DNA from: Streptomyces sp. AP-93
GTDB taxonomy: Bacteria; Actinomycetota; Actinomycetes; Streptomycetales; Streptomycetaceae
Length of the DNA stretch: 64,000 bases
NCBI RefSeq assembly: GCF_022808175.1
Contig: NZ_JALGBX010000012.1
Span: forward strand, 124,001-188,000
Direction: 5' to 3'
Notes under the pieces: generated by a model
Seen by the model: the letters and a program-made list of their open reading frames with translations, nothing else
Told to the model about the DNA's origin: nothing
The model's database searches: none
Translations under genes and position numbers: made by a program
In this document: in pieces, positions 33,638 to 42,438 of the stretch
Position numbering within the stretch: position 1 is the first letter of the stretch
Layout: each line of letters begins with the position of its first letter

Positions 33638-35116
33638 ATGGCAAAGAGCGCGATCATCGTGGGCGCTGGGCCGGTCGGTCTGATGCTCGCGGGTGAGCTG
33701 CGGCTCGGCGGCGCGGACGTCGTCGTCTACGACAAGCTGCCCGCCCCCAGCGGCGAGTCGCGCGGCCTCGGATTCACCAGCCGTACCGCGGAGGTCCTCG
33801 ACCAGCGCGGGCTGCTCGACCGGCTCGGCGACATCCGCTGGGGCAAGCAGGGCCACTACGGCGGTGTCCGCATCGACTTCTCCCTCCTGGACGAGAGCCA
33901 CTTCGGCGTCATGGGCCTGGCCCAGTCCGTCACCGAGGACGCGCTCGGAGCCTGGGTCGCCGAGCTCGGCGTCGAGGTGCGCCGCGGCTACGAGCTGACC
34001 ACCCTGACCGAGACCGAGGACGGCGTGGTCCTCGGCTTCCAGGGCCCCGACGGGTACACCGAGGCCACCGGCACCTACGTCGTCGGCTGCGACGGCGGCA
34101 AGTCCACCGTGCGCACCCTGGCCTGCATCGACTTCCCCGGCGACGAGGCCACCCGCGGCATGTACCTGGCCGACGTCGTCGGCGCGGACGTGCGCATGCG
34201 GCCGATCGGCGAGCGCATCGAGGGCGGCGGCATGGTGCTGTCCGTCACCCTGGAGCCGGGTGTGGACCGCATCGTCATCCACGAGGCCGGCGTCCGCCCG
34301 CACCACGGCGAGGGCGAGCTGGAGTTCTCGGAGCTCGCCGAGGCCTGGCAGCGCCTGACCGGCGAGGACATCCACGGCGCCTCCGCCTCCTGGATGTGCG
34401 CCCTGACCAACGCCACCGGCCTGGCCGCCCAGTACCGCAAGGGCCGCGTCTTCCTCGCCGGCGACTCCGCCCACGACCACGCCCCGCTCGGCGCCCAGGG
34501 CGTCAGCGTCGGCCTCCAGGACGCCGTCAACCTCGGGTGGAAGCTCGCCGCCGTGCTCGGGGACCGGGCCCCGGAGTCCCTGCTCGACACCTACCACGCC
34601 GAGCGCCACCCGATCGGCGAGGAGCTGATGCGCGACGTGCACTCCATGTCGCTGCTGTACCTCGCCGGCGAGGAGATGGAGCCGCTGCGCACCGTCGTGC
34701 GCGAACTCGTCACCCTGCCCGAGGCCGCCCGGCGGCTCGCGGGCCGCGTCTCCGGCCTGCACATCAAGTACGACGTGGGCGCCGGGGGACACCCCTTCCT
34801 GGGGCTGCGCCTGGCCCCGCACCGAGCCGTCGAGCGCGCCGACGGCAGCCGCACGAAGGTCGCCGAGCTCCTGCACGCAGGCCGCGGCGTGCTCATCGTC
34901 ACCGGCGGGGACGGCGGCCCGGCCGAGCTCGCCGCCCGCTGGGCCGGCCGCGTGGACGTCGTCACCGGCGCCTGGGCCGACCAGGAGGCCGACCACCACG
35001 ACGCCCCGCAGGCCGTGCTGGTCCGCCCCGACGGCTACATCGCCTGGGCGGCGCCGACCGGCGACGACCTCGAAGCGGCCCTCACCCGTTGGTTCGGGGC
35101 GCCCGCGGCCCTCTGA
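33638..35116 (+). CDS. FAD-dependent aromatic hydroxylase 4
   Basis: A 492-residue group A flavin monooxygenase with VGAGPVGLMLAGELRLGG, GCDGGKSTVRTLAC and VRPDGYIAWAAP. Its GD motif reads FLAGDSAHDHAPLGAQGVS, with GDSAH where the paralogues in this window have GDAAH or GDATH. GGAGGAA precedes the ATG; an in-frame ATG at 33623 lies before that site and is unlikely. It is a tandem paralogue of hydroxylase 5, sharing MAK-AIIVGAGPVGLM and DKLPAPSGESRG. Both may act on the same scaffold or be a redox pair working on successive positions. Confidence 0.92.
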   Translation: MAKSAIIVGAGPVGLMLAGELRLGGADVVVYDKLPAPSGESRGLGFTSRTAEVLDQRGLLDRLGDIRWGKQGHYGGVRIDFSLLDESHFGVMGLAQSVTEDALGAWVAELGVEVRRGYELTTLTETEDGVVLGFQGPDGYTEATGTYVVGCDGGKSTVRTLACIDFPGDEATRGMYLADVVGADVRMRPIGERIEGGGMVLSVTLEPGVDRIVIHEAGVRPHHGEGELEFSELAEAWQRLTGEDIHGASASWMCALTNATGLAAQYRKGRVFLAGDSAHDHAPLGAQGVSVGLQDAVNLGWKLAAVLGDRAPESLLDTYHAERHPIGEELMRDVHSMSLLYLAGEEMEPLRTVVRELVTLPEAARRLAGRVSGLHIKYDVGAGGHPFLGLRLAPHRAVERADGSRTKVAELLHAGRGVLIVTGGDGGPAELAARWAGRVDVVTGAWADQEADHHDAPQAVLVRPDGYIAWAAPTGDDLEAALTRWFGAPAAL

Positions 35117-35173
35117 CGGCCGCCGCACGACACCCCGCTCCACCCCGCAGCTTTGATGTTTGAGGAGTAGGAC

Positions 35174-36646
35174 ATGGCAAAGGGCGCGATCATCGTCGGC
35201 GCCGGGCCGGTCGGGCTGATGCTCGCCGGCGAACTGAAACTGGGCGGCGTGGACGTCGTCGTCTTCGACAAGCTCCCCGCCCCCAGCGGCGAGTCCCGCG
35301 GCGTGGGCTTCACCCGCCGAGCGGCCGAGGTCTTCGACCAGCGCGGCCTGCTGGAGCGCTTCGGCGACGTCGAATGGGCCCAGGGCCACTTCGGCGGGGT
35401 CCACATCGACTTCTCCAAGCTGGACGACAACCACTTCAGCGTCCGCGGCATACCGCAGTTCCGCACCGAGGAGATCCTCGAAGGCTGGCTGAAGGAGCTG
35501 GGCGTCGAGGTCCGCCGCGAACACGAGGTGCTCGGCTTCCGCGAGACCGGGGACGAGATCGTCGTCGAGTACGAGGGCCCCGCCGGCCGCGGCGAGGAGA
35601 GCGCCCGCTACCTGGTCGGCTGCGACGGGGCGCGCAGCATCGTCCGCCGGCTCGCCGGCATCGACTTCCCCGGCTGGGAGCCCACCCGCGGGATGTACAT
35701 GGCCGACATCGTCGGGGCGGACGTACGCCAGCGCCCCATCGGCGAGCGCGTGCCCGGCGGCATGGTCATGGCCTTCAACCTGGAGGACGGCGTCCACCGG
35801 ATCGTCATCCACAACGAGTCGCTGCGCCCGCCGGAGGACAAGAGCGGCCTCACGTTCGAGACCATCGCCGACGCCTGGCAGGACATGACCGGCGAGCGCC
35901 TGCACGACGCCGAGGTCCGCTGGGTCAGCTCCTTCACCGACACCACCCGCCAGGCCGCCCAGTACCGCAAGGGCCGGATCTTCCTGGCCGGCGACGCCAC
36001 CCACATCCACATGCCGGCCGGCGCGCAGGGCATGAGCGTGGGCGTGCAGGACGCGGTCAACCTCGGCTGGAAGCTGGCGGCCACCCTCAACGGCTGGGCG
36101 CCCGAGGGCCTGCTCGACACCTTCCACTCCGAGCGGCACCCGGTCGGGGAACTGCTCATGCGCAACACCCGCGCCCAGACCAAGCTCTACCTCTCCGGCG
36201 AGGAGATGGAGCCGCTGCGCGCGGTCATGCAGGAATTCGTCCAGGACGTCGCGGTGGCCCGCCACCTGGCCGGCCAGGTCTCCGGCCTCGACGTGCGCTA
36301 CGACATGGGCTCCGGCAGCCATCCGCGGCTCGGCCTGCGGCTGCGCCCCGACACCCCGCTCAAGCTCACCGACGGCAGCCCCGCCACCGTGCGGGACCTG
36401 CTGGGGCCGGCCCGCGGCGTGCTGTTCGTGACCCCCGCGGCGGCCGGCGCGGACGCGCTGCGCGCCACCGCGGCGCGCTGGGGCGACCGGGTGGACACGG
36501 TCACCGGCGACTGGGCCGAGGGCGAGGGGTACACGTCGGACGCCCCGCACGCGCTGCTGGTCCGCCCCGACGGCTACATCGCCTGGGCCGCCCCGGACGA
36601 GGCCGGCCTGCACGAGGCGCTGGAGCGCTGGTTCGGAGCCGTCTGA
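35174..36646 (+). CDS. FAD-dependent aromatic hydroxylase 5
   Basis: A 490-residue group A flavin monooxygenase: VGAGPVGLMLAGELKLGG, GCDGARSIVRRLAG, FLAGDATHIHMPAGAQGMS and VRPDGYIAWAAP. TGAGGAGTAGGAC precedes the ATG. It follows hydroxylase 4 after 57 bp, in one transcription unit. It is the last polyketide-type gene before the IS607 element. In the kinamycin family AlpK hydroxylates C5 of the ring-contracted benzofluorene; whether this or another of the five paralogues is the AlpK equivalent needs phylogeny. Confidence 0.92.
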   Translation: MAKGAIIVGAGPVGLMLAGELKLGGVDVVVFDKLPAPSGESRGVGFTRRAAEVFDQRGLLERFGDVEWAQGHFGGVHIDFSKLDDNHFSVRGIPQFRTEEILEGWLKELGVEVRREHEVLGFRETGDEIVVEYEGPAGRGEESARYLVGCDGARSIVRRLAGIDFPGWEPTRGMYMADIVGADVRQRPIGERVPGGMVMAFNLEDGVHRIVIHNESLRPPEDKSGLTFETIADAWQDMTGERLHDAEVRWVSSFTDTTRQAAQYRKGRIFLAGDATHIHMPAGAQGMSVGVQDAVNLGWKLAATLNGWAPEGLLDTFHSERHPVGELLMRNTRAQTKLYLSGEEMEPLRAVMQEFVQDVAVARHLAGQVSGLDVRYDMGSGSHPRLGLRLRPDTPLKLTDGSPATVRDLLGPARGVLFVTPAAAGADALRATAARWGDRVDTVTGDWAEGEGYTSDAPHALLVRPDGYIAWAAPDEAGLHEALERWFGAV

Positions 36647-36838
36647 GGGACGTTCCCCCGGTGAGGACGCCCCGCCGCCAGGGCCGCGGCGCGCGGGGCT
36701 GACGGCTCGCCCCGCAGTCCGGCCCGAGAGCACCCCGAGAGCACCCCCGCCTCACGCGAGGGGTGGGCAACCGTTGGTTCTTGGGTCCACTCTTGTGAGT
36801 GATGGTCCATTTGGGTGAGTGTCGTTACGGTCGTCTGT

Positions 36839-37006
36839 ATGGATCTCAAGGAGTCGGCGAGGGTACGGGGTGTACGTCCCCAAGGTGCGTATCGCTGGTT
36901 CCGTGAGGGCAGTTGGCTGACAGTATTCTGTGCCACCTTGCACGGACAGCGTTCCGCAAGGAACCGGGCGCGCAGGGCGCTGGAGGCGGCGGCCGGAGAT
37001 GGCTGA
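36839..37006 (+). pseudogene. tnpA: IS607 TnpA serine recombinase, in-frame internal deletion
   Basis: A 55-residue remnant. The N-terminus MDLKESARVRGVRPQGAYRW is the MerR-like helix-turn-helix start of IS607 TnpA, which normally runs near 190-200 residues. After WFREG it jumps to SWLTVFCATLHGQRSARNRA, which matches the extreme C-terminus of the family. The whole resolvase catalytic domain with its serine is gone, yet frame, stop and the tnpB overlap are preserved. It cannot catalyse recombination but might still bind DNA or keep tnpB translationally coupled. Confidence 0.8.
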
Positions 37007-38639
37007 GTCGGCCAAGAAGTTGCGCACGATCGCTCCCTCCTTTGTGGCGCTTGGTCCGTCCGGTGTGGCGGTACGCGACCGCCTCAAGCGCCTGACTGCC
37101 GAGGACGAGGAAGTCCTCCACCTGGTGGGCGCGCATCAGGGCGCCCTGGCTTCCCGTGACCTCAAGCAGCGTTGCGCGGACGGCACAGACCACTCCACCG
37201 ACACGTGGGCGGCCCGGAAGCGGGGGCTGACGAAGGCATCCTCGTCGCGGATCGCCGGGGCGATCACCAAGGCCAGCCACGATCAGTGGGCACTCGCCCG
37301 CCGCTGCCAGGCCGCGCATATCCAGAACCTGGCTGCCGGTATCAAGACGCTGAAGCACCGTCTCGCCCTGTCCATCGGGGAGAAGGGCAGCAAGCGTGCG
37401 GCGGGCGGCTACCGCTCCAGGAGCGAGTGGTTCAACAAGTCCCGGCGTCTCGTAGCCCTAGAGGCGCGGCATGCGGCTGGTGTGGCCGACTGGCGGGCGG
37501 GTCGGGTCCGGGTGGTGCGGGGTGGGAAGCGTCTGGCGAACACCCGGCACAACCTGGCCGAGGCCCAGCTCAGGGAGGAGCAGTGGCGTGCCCGCTGGGA
37601 AGCCGCACGCTGGTTTCTCGCCGCTGATGGCGAGTCCGGGAAGCGGTTCGGGAACGAGACGATCCGCGTCACCCCCGACGGCGAGATCAGCATCAAACTC
37701 CCCGCCCCGCTCGCGCACCTGGCCAACGGTCGGCACGGGCGGTACGTCTTGGCCTGCCGGATCGCGTTCGCGCACCGAGGCGCGGAATGGGCCGACCGCA
37801 TCACGCTGAATCAGGCCGTGGCCTACCGCATCCACCTGGACGTCACACGCGGCCGCTGGTACCTGACCGCCTCCTGGCAGCGCCCCGTCGTTCAGACCGT
37901 GCCACTCGCTGCTGCCCGCGCGAACGGGATGGTCGGTGTCGATACCAACGCCGGCCACTTCGCCGCCTACCTGCTCGATCCGCACGGCAACCCGATCGGC
38001 GATCCGCACCGCTTCCCCTACAGCCTGTCCGGCACCGCTGATCACCGGGACGCCCAGATCCGGCACGCCATCACGAGGCTGCTGCACTGGGCGAAGAACA
38101 CCGGCGTCCGCGCCATCGCAATCGAGGACCTCGACTTCACCACCGAGAAGACCCGGGAGAAGCACGGCAGCAGGAAACGCTTCCGGCAGCTCATCTCCGG
38201 GATCCCGACCGGCAAGCTCAAGGCCCGACTCGTCTCGATGGCCGCCGAACACGGCCTCGCCATCGTCGCGGTCGACCCGGCCTACACCTCCAAGTGGGGA
38301 GGCCGGCACTGGCAAAAGCCGCTGGTCACCCCGCGCCGCAAGATGTCCCGTCACGATGCCGCAGGCATCGCGATCGGACGACGCGCCCTCGGAAACCCGA
38401 TCCGGCGTCGGACGGCACCGCCCCCACACGACCAGAGCGATCGTGTGGGGCATCGGACCGCCCAGGCCGCACCAGGCACCCGCAGGCGTGACGGAAACCG
38501 CCCACCCGCAACGGACCGGCTCCACGGAGAGCCGACGCCGAGTGGGAAGAGAAAGCGGGGACCCAGTGCATCCAAAACCGTTCGGGATGCACCCAGTACG
38601 CACCAGTGGGTCCAAGACTCACTCCTGCACACTGGCTAG
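36999..38639 (+). CDS. tnpB: TnpB RNA-guided nuclease
   Basis: A 546-residue TnpB, the Cas12 ancestor that cuts DNA using an RNA from the element's 3' end. The RuvC acidic residues are all visible: Asp in MVGVDTNAGHFA, Glu in IAIEDLDF, Asp in SRHDAAGIAIGRRAL. The zinc-ribbon cysteines between RuvC II and III are missing (VDPAYTSKWGGRHWQKPL instead), which some actinobacterial members share. The N-terminal domain (residues 1-250) and an Arg/Pro-rich tail of about 90 residues complete it. The ATG overlaps the tnpA remnant's stop. It appears intact and possibly active. Confidence 0.85.
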   Translation: MAESAKKLRTIAPSFVALGPSGVAVRDRLKRLTAEDEEVLHLVGAHQGALASRDLKQRCADGTDHSTDTWAARKRGLTKASSSRIAGAITKASHDQWALARRCQAAHIQNLAAGIKTLKHRLALSIGEKGSKRAAGGYRSRSEWFNKSRRLVALEARHAAGVADWRAGRVRVVRGGKRLANTRHNLAEAQLREEQWRARWEAARWFLAADGESGKRFGNETIRVTPDGEISIKLPAPLAHLANGRHGRYVLACRIAFAHRGAEWADRITLNQAVAYRIHLDVTRGRWYLTASWQRPVVQTVPLAAARANGMVGVDTNAGHFAAYLLDPHGNPIGDPHRFPYSLSGTADHRDAQIRHAITRLLHWAKNTGVRAIAIEDLDFTTEKTREKHGSRKRFRQLISGIPTGKLKARLVSMAAEHGLAIVAVDPAYTSKWGGRHWQKPLVTPRRKMSRHDAAGIAIGRRALGNPIRRRTAPPPHDQSDRVGHRTAQAAPGTRRRDGNRPPATDRLHGEPTPSGKRKRGPSASKTVRDAPSTHQWVQDSLLHTG

Positions 38640-38864
38640 GAACGGTGCTTTCGCGTGTCACGCGTTCCCGACCGTTTCGGAAGGCGCCCGAAACCGGTCC
38701 AGGACCGGTCTTCCACTCGAATCCGAGCCCTGGTTGAGCGGCGGGACCGACCGTTGGCGGACACCACCCTGACCCCCGGGGAGCAGGCCGGGCCGGCACA
38801 CCGGCGGGGCCGACGCTGCGGCGCCGCGGTCCAGCCGTCCCCCGTCTCCTGAGCGGAGTGCTTC

Positions 38865-40892
38865 GTGAGTAGCGGACGTATGGAAGTGTGCCTTGTCGGC
38901 GCCGGACCCCGCGGGCTGTCCGTACTGGAACGACTCTGTGCACAGGAGCGGAGGTCCCCCCGCTGGGACCAGCTGACCGTGCACATCGTGGAACCGGACC
39001 CACCGGGCTCCGGCCGGGTCTGGCGTCCCTCCCAGTCCCGGCACCTCCTGATGAACACCGTCGCCTGCCAGGTCACGGTCTACACCGACGCCAGTGTGGC
39101 CATCGAAGGGCCGCTGGAAGAGGGCCCGAGCCTGTACCAGTGGGCCAAGGCGCTGGGCCCCAGCGCGCTGACGCCCGGAGCGGGCACGGCGTACGACGAC
39201 GAGACCCTCGCCGAGGCCCGGGACCTGGGTCCGGACACGTACCCCACCCGCGCCCTGTACGGCCAGTACCTGACCTGGGTGTTCGGCCGGGTGACCGCGA
39301 GCGCGGCCGCGCACACCACCATCCGCGTGCACGCCTCGCGCGCCGTGGCCCTGGAGGACGCCGAGCCCGGCGCCGGCCCCGCCGGGGCGCAGACCGTGCT
39401 CCTGGAGGACGGCACCCGGCTGACGGGCCTGGGCGCGGTGGTGCTCGCGCAGGGCCACGTACAGGTGCGTCCGACCGACAGGGAGCGGGAGTTCGCCGCG
39501 TACGCCGCCCGGCACGGGCTGACCTACATCGCGCCGAGCAACCCGGCGGACGTCGACCTGTCCACCGTCGCCCCCGGCGAGACGGTGCTGCTGCGCGGCC
39601 TGGGCCTGAACTTCTTCGACTACATGGCGCTGTTCACCCACGCCCGCGGCGGGCTGTTCGAGCGCGTCGACGGCCGCCTGGTGTACCGCCCCTCGGGCCG
39701 CGAACCACGGCTGTACGCGGGATCCCGCCGCGGCGTGCCCTACCAGGCGCGCGGCGAGAACGAGAAGGGTGCGCACGGCCGCTACCACCCGCGGCTGCTC
39801 ACCACCGCATTCGTTGCGGCCCTGCGCGCCCGGGACCGCGGCGGGGAGCCGATCCGCTTCGGCGCCGAACTGTGGCCGCTGATCTCCAAGGAAGTGCGCA
39901 CCCTCTACTACGAGACGCTGCTCGCGCAGCGCGCGGAGCCGGCCGCGGTGGCCGCCTTCGCGGAGGCGTTCCTGCGGGCGGAGGGGGACGCGGCCGAGGA
40001 CGTGCTGCTCACCGCGGCCGGTATCGGCGACGAGGAGACCTGGGACTGGGACACGGTCGCCCGGCCGTACGGCGAGCAGGTCTTCCGGGAGCTGGCCTCC
40101 TTCCGCGGCTGGCTGCGCGGCTACCTCGACGAGGACGTGCGCCGGGCCCGGGAGGGCAACGTCAGCGGCCCGTACAAAGCGGCCCTGGACCTGCTGCGGG
40201 ACCTGCGCAACGAGCTGCGCCTGGCGATCGACCACGGCGGCCTCGACGCCGACTCGCACCGCGACGAGCTCGACCGCTGGTACACGCCGCTCAACGCCTT
40301 CCTGTCGATCGGTCCGCCGGCCTCCCGCATCGAGGAGATGGCCGCCCTGATCGACGCGGGCATCCTCGACGTGACCGGTCCGGGGCTGCGGGTGGCCACC
40401 GACCCCCTCGACCCCGCGGGCCCGGCCTTCGTCGGCACCTCTTCGGACATCGCCGACCTGCGGGTGCGGGCCACGGTGCTGATCGAGGCCCGGCTGCCGG
40501 AGATCGACGTGCGGCGCACCGCCGATCCGCTCATGAACCGGCTGCTGAGCACCGGTCAGGCCCGGACCCACCGCATCGCGGGCGCCGACGGCTCGACCTA
40601 CGAGACCGGCGGCCTGGCCGTCTCGCAGCGCCCGTACCACCTGCTCTACGGACAGGGGGTGCCGCACCTGCGGCGGTTCGCGTACGGGGTTCCCACCGAG
40701 TCCGTGCACTGGGTGACCGCGGCCGGCATCCGGCCGGGCGTGGGCTCGGTGACGCTGGAGGACTCCGACGCCATCGCGGCGGCGGTGCTGGCACTGCCGG
40801 AGCCGCGCCCCGCGCTGCGGCTGCCCGGGGCGCCGGCGGTCGCGGCGGGGCCGGCGCTGTCCGGCAACGCGGGTGCGGGAGCGGTCGCGTGA
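38865..40892 (+). CDS. CreE/FzmM-like flavin monooxygenase (aspartate to nitrosuccinate)
   Basis: A 675-residue FAD/NAD(P)-binding protein starting VCLVGAGPRGLSVLERLCAQ, with GSGRVWRPSQSRHLLMNTVACQV typical of the FAD_NAD_binding_9 family that includes CreE of cremeomycin and FzmM of fosfazinomycin, which oxidise L-aspartate to nitrosuccinate in three steps. RGLGLNFFDYMALFTHARGG and GLAVSQRPYHLLYGQGVPH are further conserved-looking blocks. The GTG at 38865 follows GGAG; a later ATG at 38880 is possible. It overlaps the CreD-like gene by GTGA. The pairing with that lyase is the strongest argument for this function; other N-hydroxylases use different folds. Confidence 0.82.
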   Translation: MSSGRMEVCLVGAGPRGLSVLERLCAQERRSPRWDQLTVHIVEPDPPGSGRVWRPSQSRHLLMNTVACQVTVYTDASVAIEGPLEEGPSLYQWAKALGPSALTPGAGTAYDDETLAEARDLGPDTYPTRALYGQYLTWVFGRVTASAAAHTTIRVHASRAVALEDAEPGAGPAGAQTVLLEDGTRLTGLGAVVLAQGHVQVRPTDREREFAAYAARHGLTYIAPSNPADVDLSTVAPGETVLLRGLGLNFFDYMALFTHARGGLFERVDGRLVYRPSGREPRLYAGSRRGVPYQARGENEKGAHGRYHPRLLTTAFVAALRARDRGGEPIRFGAELWPLISKEVRTLYYETLLAQRAEPAAVAAFAEAFLRAEGDAAEDVLLTAAGIGDEETWDWDTVARPYGEQVFRELASFRGWLRGYLDEDVRRAREGNVSGPYKAALDLLRDLRNELRLAIDHGGLDADSHRDELDRWYTPLNAFLSIGPPASRIEEMAALIDAGILDVTGPGLRVATDPLDPAGPAFVGTSSDIADLRVRATVLIEARLPEIDVRRTADPLMNRLLSTGQARTHRIAGADGSTYETGGLAVSQRPYHLLYGQGVPHLRRFAYGVPTESVHWVTAAGIRPGVGSVTLEDSDAIAAAVLALPEPRPALRLPGAPAVAAGPALSGNAGAGAVA

Positions 40893-42376
40893 GCCGGACC
40901 GCCGCCCACACCACCTGCCCGGACACGGGGCTGCTGTCCCCGGTCCGGGCCGGCACGCCCGTCGAGGCCGCCGTCGCCGACGACGCCTGGGTCCAGGCGA
41001 TGCTCGACGCCGAGGCAGCGCTGGCCCGCGCCCAGGCGCGGTGCGGCACGGTCCCGCCCGCGGCGGCCGCCGTGATCACCGCCGCCGCCCGGGCCTCGAA
41101 CTTCGACACCAGGGAGCTGGCGCTGGCCTCGCGGGAGACCGCCAATCCGGTGGTGGCCCTGGTCGCGGCGCTCACTGCGAGGGTCGCGGCCCGCTCGCCG
41201 GAGGCGGCCGAGTACGTGCATCGCGGCTCCACCAGCCAGGACGTCTTCGACACCGGCGCGATGCTGGTGGCGACCCGGGCCCTGCGGCTGATCGTCGCGG
41301 ACCTCCATGCGGTGGCCGACGCCCTCGCCGGGCTGGCGGCCGAGCACCGGGACACGGTGATGGCGGGACGCACCCTCGCCCTGCACGCCGTACCCACCAC
41401 CTTCGGGCTGAAGGCGGCGGGCTGGCGCCAGCTGGTCCTGGAATCCGCCGAGCGGCTGGAGCGGCTGGCCGGGGGCGGCCTGCCGGTCTCCCTGGGCGGC
41501 GCGGCGGGCACCCTGGCCGGCTACCTCCAGTACGCGGGCGACGACGCCGACCCCGCGGCCGTCCTGGCCGAACTGGTGGCCGCCTTCGCCGACGAGACCG
41601 GGCTGGCCGCACCGGTGCTCCCCTGGCACGCGCTGCGCACGCCGGTCGCCGACCTGGGCGCGGCCCTCGCGCACACCACCGGGGCCCTGGGGAAGATCGC
41701 CGCGGACGTGCTGGTGCTGGCCCGCACCGAGATCGGGGAGGTGGCCGAGCCGGCGGTGGCCGGGCGGGGAGCCTCCTCGGCGATGCCGCACAAGCGCAAC
41801 CCGGTGCTTTCGACGCTGATCCGCTCCGCCGCCCTCCAGGTCCCGGCGCTGGCAGCCGTACTCGCGCAGTGCCTGCCGCACGAGGACGAGCGGTCGGCGG
41901 GGGTCTGGCACGCCGAGTGGCAGCCGCTGCGCGAGGCGCTGCGGCTGACCGGCGGGGCCGCGCACACCGCCGTGGAGCTGGTCCGCGGGCTCACCGTGTG
42001 CCCCGGCCGGATGGCGGTCAACCTGGCGGCCACCGGCGGGCAGCTCGTCTCCGAGCGGGTCTGCGCCGTGCTCGCCCCGAAACTGGGCAGGGCGGCCGCG
42101 AAGGAACTGCTCACGCGGGCGTCGCTGCGGGCGGCCGAGACGGCCCGCCCGCTGGCCGACGTACTGGCGGAGTCCGACGAGCTGCGGGGGGTGCTCACGC
42201 CCGCGGAGCTGACCGCGCTGCTCGACCCGGCCGGTTACACCGGTGCGGCCGGGCCGCTGGTCGACCGGGCGCTGGCCGACCGGGCGCCGGCCGACCGGCC
42301 GCCGGGCGACGGGGCGTTGGCCGCCTCGCCGCCGACGCCCGGGAAGGCGGTGGGCCGCACCGCCTGCGTGTTCTGA
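40889..42376 (+). CDS. CreD/FzmL-like nitrosuccinate lyase
   Basis: A 495-residue member of the fumarase/aspartase superfamily, closest to 3-carboxy-cis,cis-muconate cycloisomerase (PcaB). Signature SSAMPHKRNPVLSTLIRSAA, with EYVHRGSTSQDVFDT and TLALHAVPTTFGLKAAGWR. CreD of this subfamily releases nitrous acid from nitrosuccinate, leaving fumarate. It is translationally coupled to the CreE-like gene, giving the aspartate-nitrosuccinate pathway. The last 50 residues are a low-complexity tail of repeated DRALADRAPADRP blocks, probably disordered. A true muconate cycloisomerase is unlikely given the neighbours. Confidence 0.85.
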   Translation: MSRTAAHTTCPDTGLLSPVRAGTPVEAAVADDAWVQAMLDAEAALARAQARCGTVPPAAAAVITAAARASNFDTRELALASRETANPVVALVAALTARVAARSPEAAEYVHRGSTSQDVFDTGAMLVATRALRLIVADLHAVADALAGLAAEHRDTVMAGRTLALHAVPTTFGLKAAGWRQLVLESAERLERLAGGGLPVSLGGAAGTLAGYLQYAGDDADPAAVLAELVAAFADETGLAAPVLPWHALRTPVADLGAALAHTTGALGKIAADVLVLARTEIGEVAEPAVAGRGASSAMPHKRNPVLSTLIRSAALQVPALAAVLAQCLPHEDERSAGVWHAEWQPLREALRLTGGAAHTAVELVRGLTVCPGRMAVNLAATGGQLVSERVCAVLAPKLGRAAAKELLTRASLRAAETARPLADVLAESDELRGVLTPAELTALLDPAGYTGAAGPLVDRALADRAPADRPPGDGALAASPPTPGKAVGRTACVF

Positions 42377-42438
42377 GGACGGGCGCGGGCGCGGGGGCGA
42401 GGCGTCAGACGGTGCTGAGGCGTCGGACGGTGCCGAAC

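Larger units (their letters stand above)
36760..38640 (+). mobile_element. IS607-type element with deleted tnpA and intact tnpB
   Basis: The span contains an internally deleted IS607-family serine recombinase overlapping a full-length TnpB by 8 nt, the normal gene order in Streptomyces IS607 elements. Boundaries are approximate, since this family has no terminal inverted repeats or target duplication. GGGTCCA occurs near both ends (about 36784 and 38610). The 3' part of tnpB, about 38400-38640, is where an omega RNA would be expected. It separates the polyketide genes from the hydrazine cassette. Confidence 0.7.
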
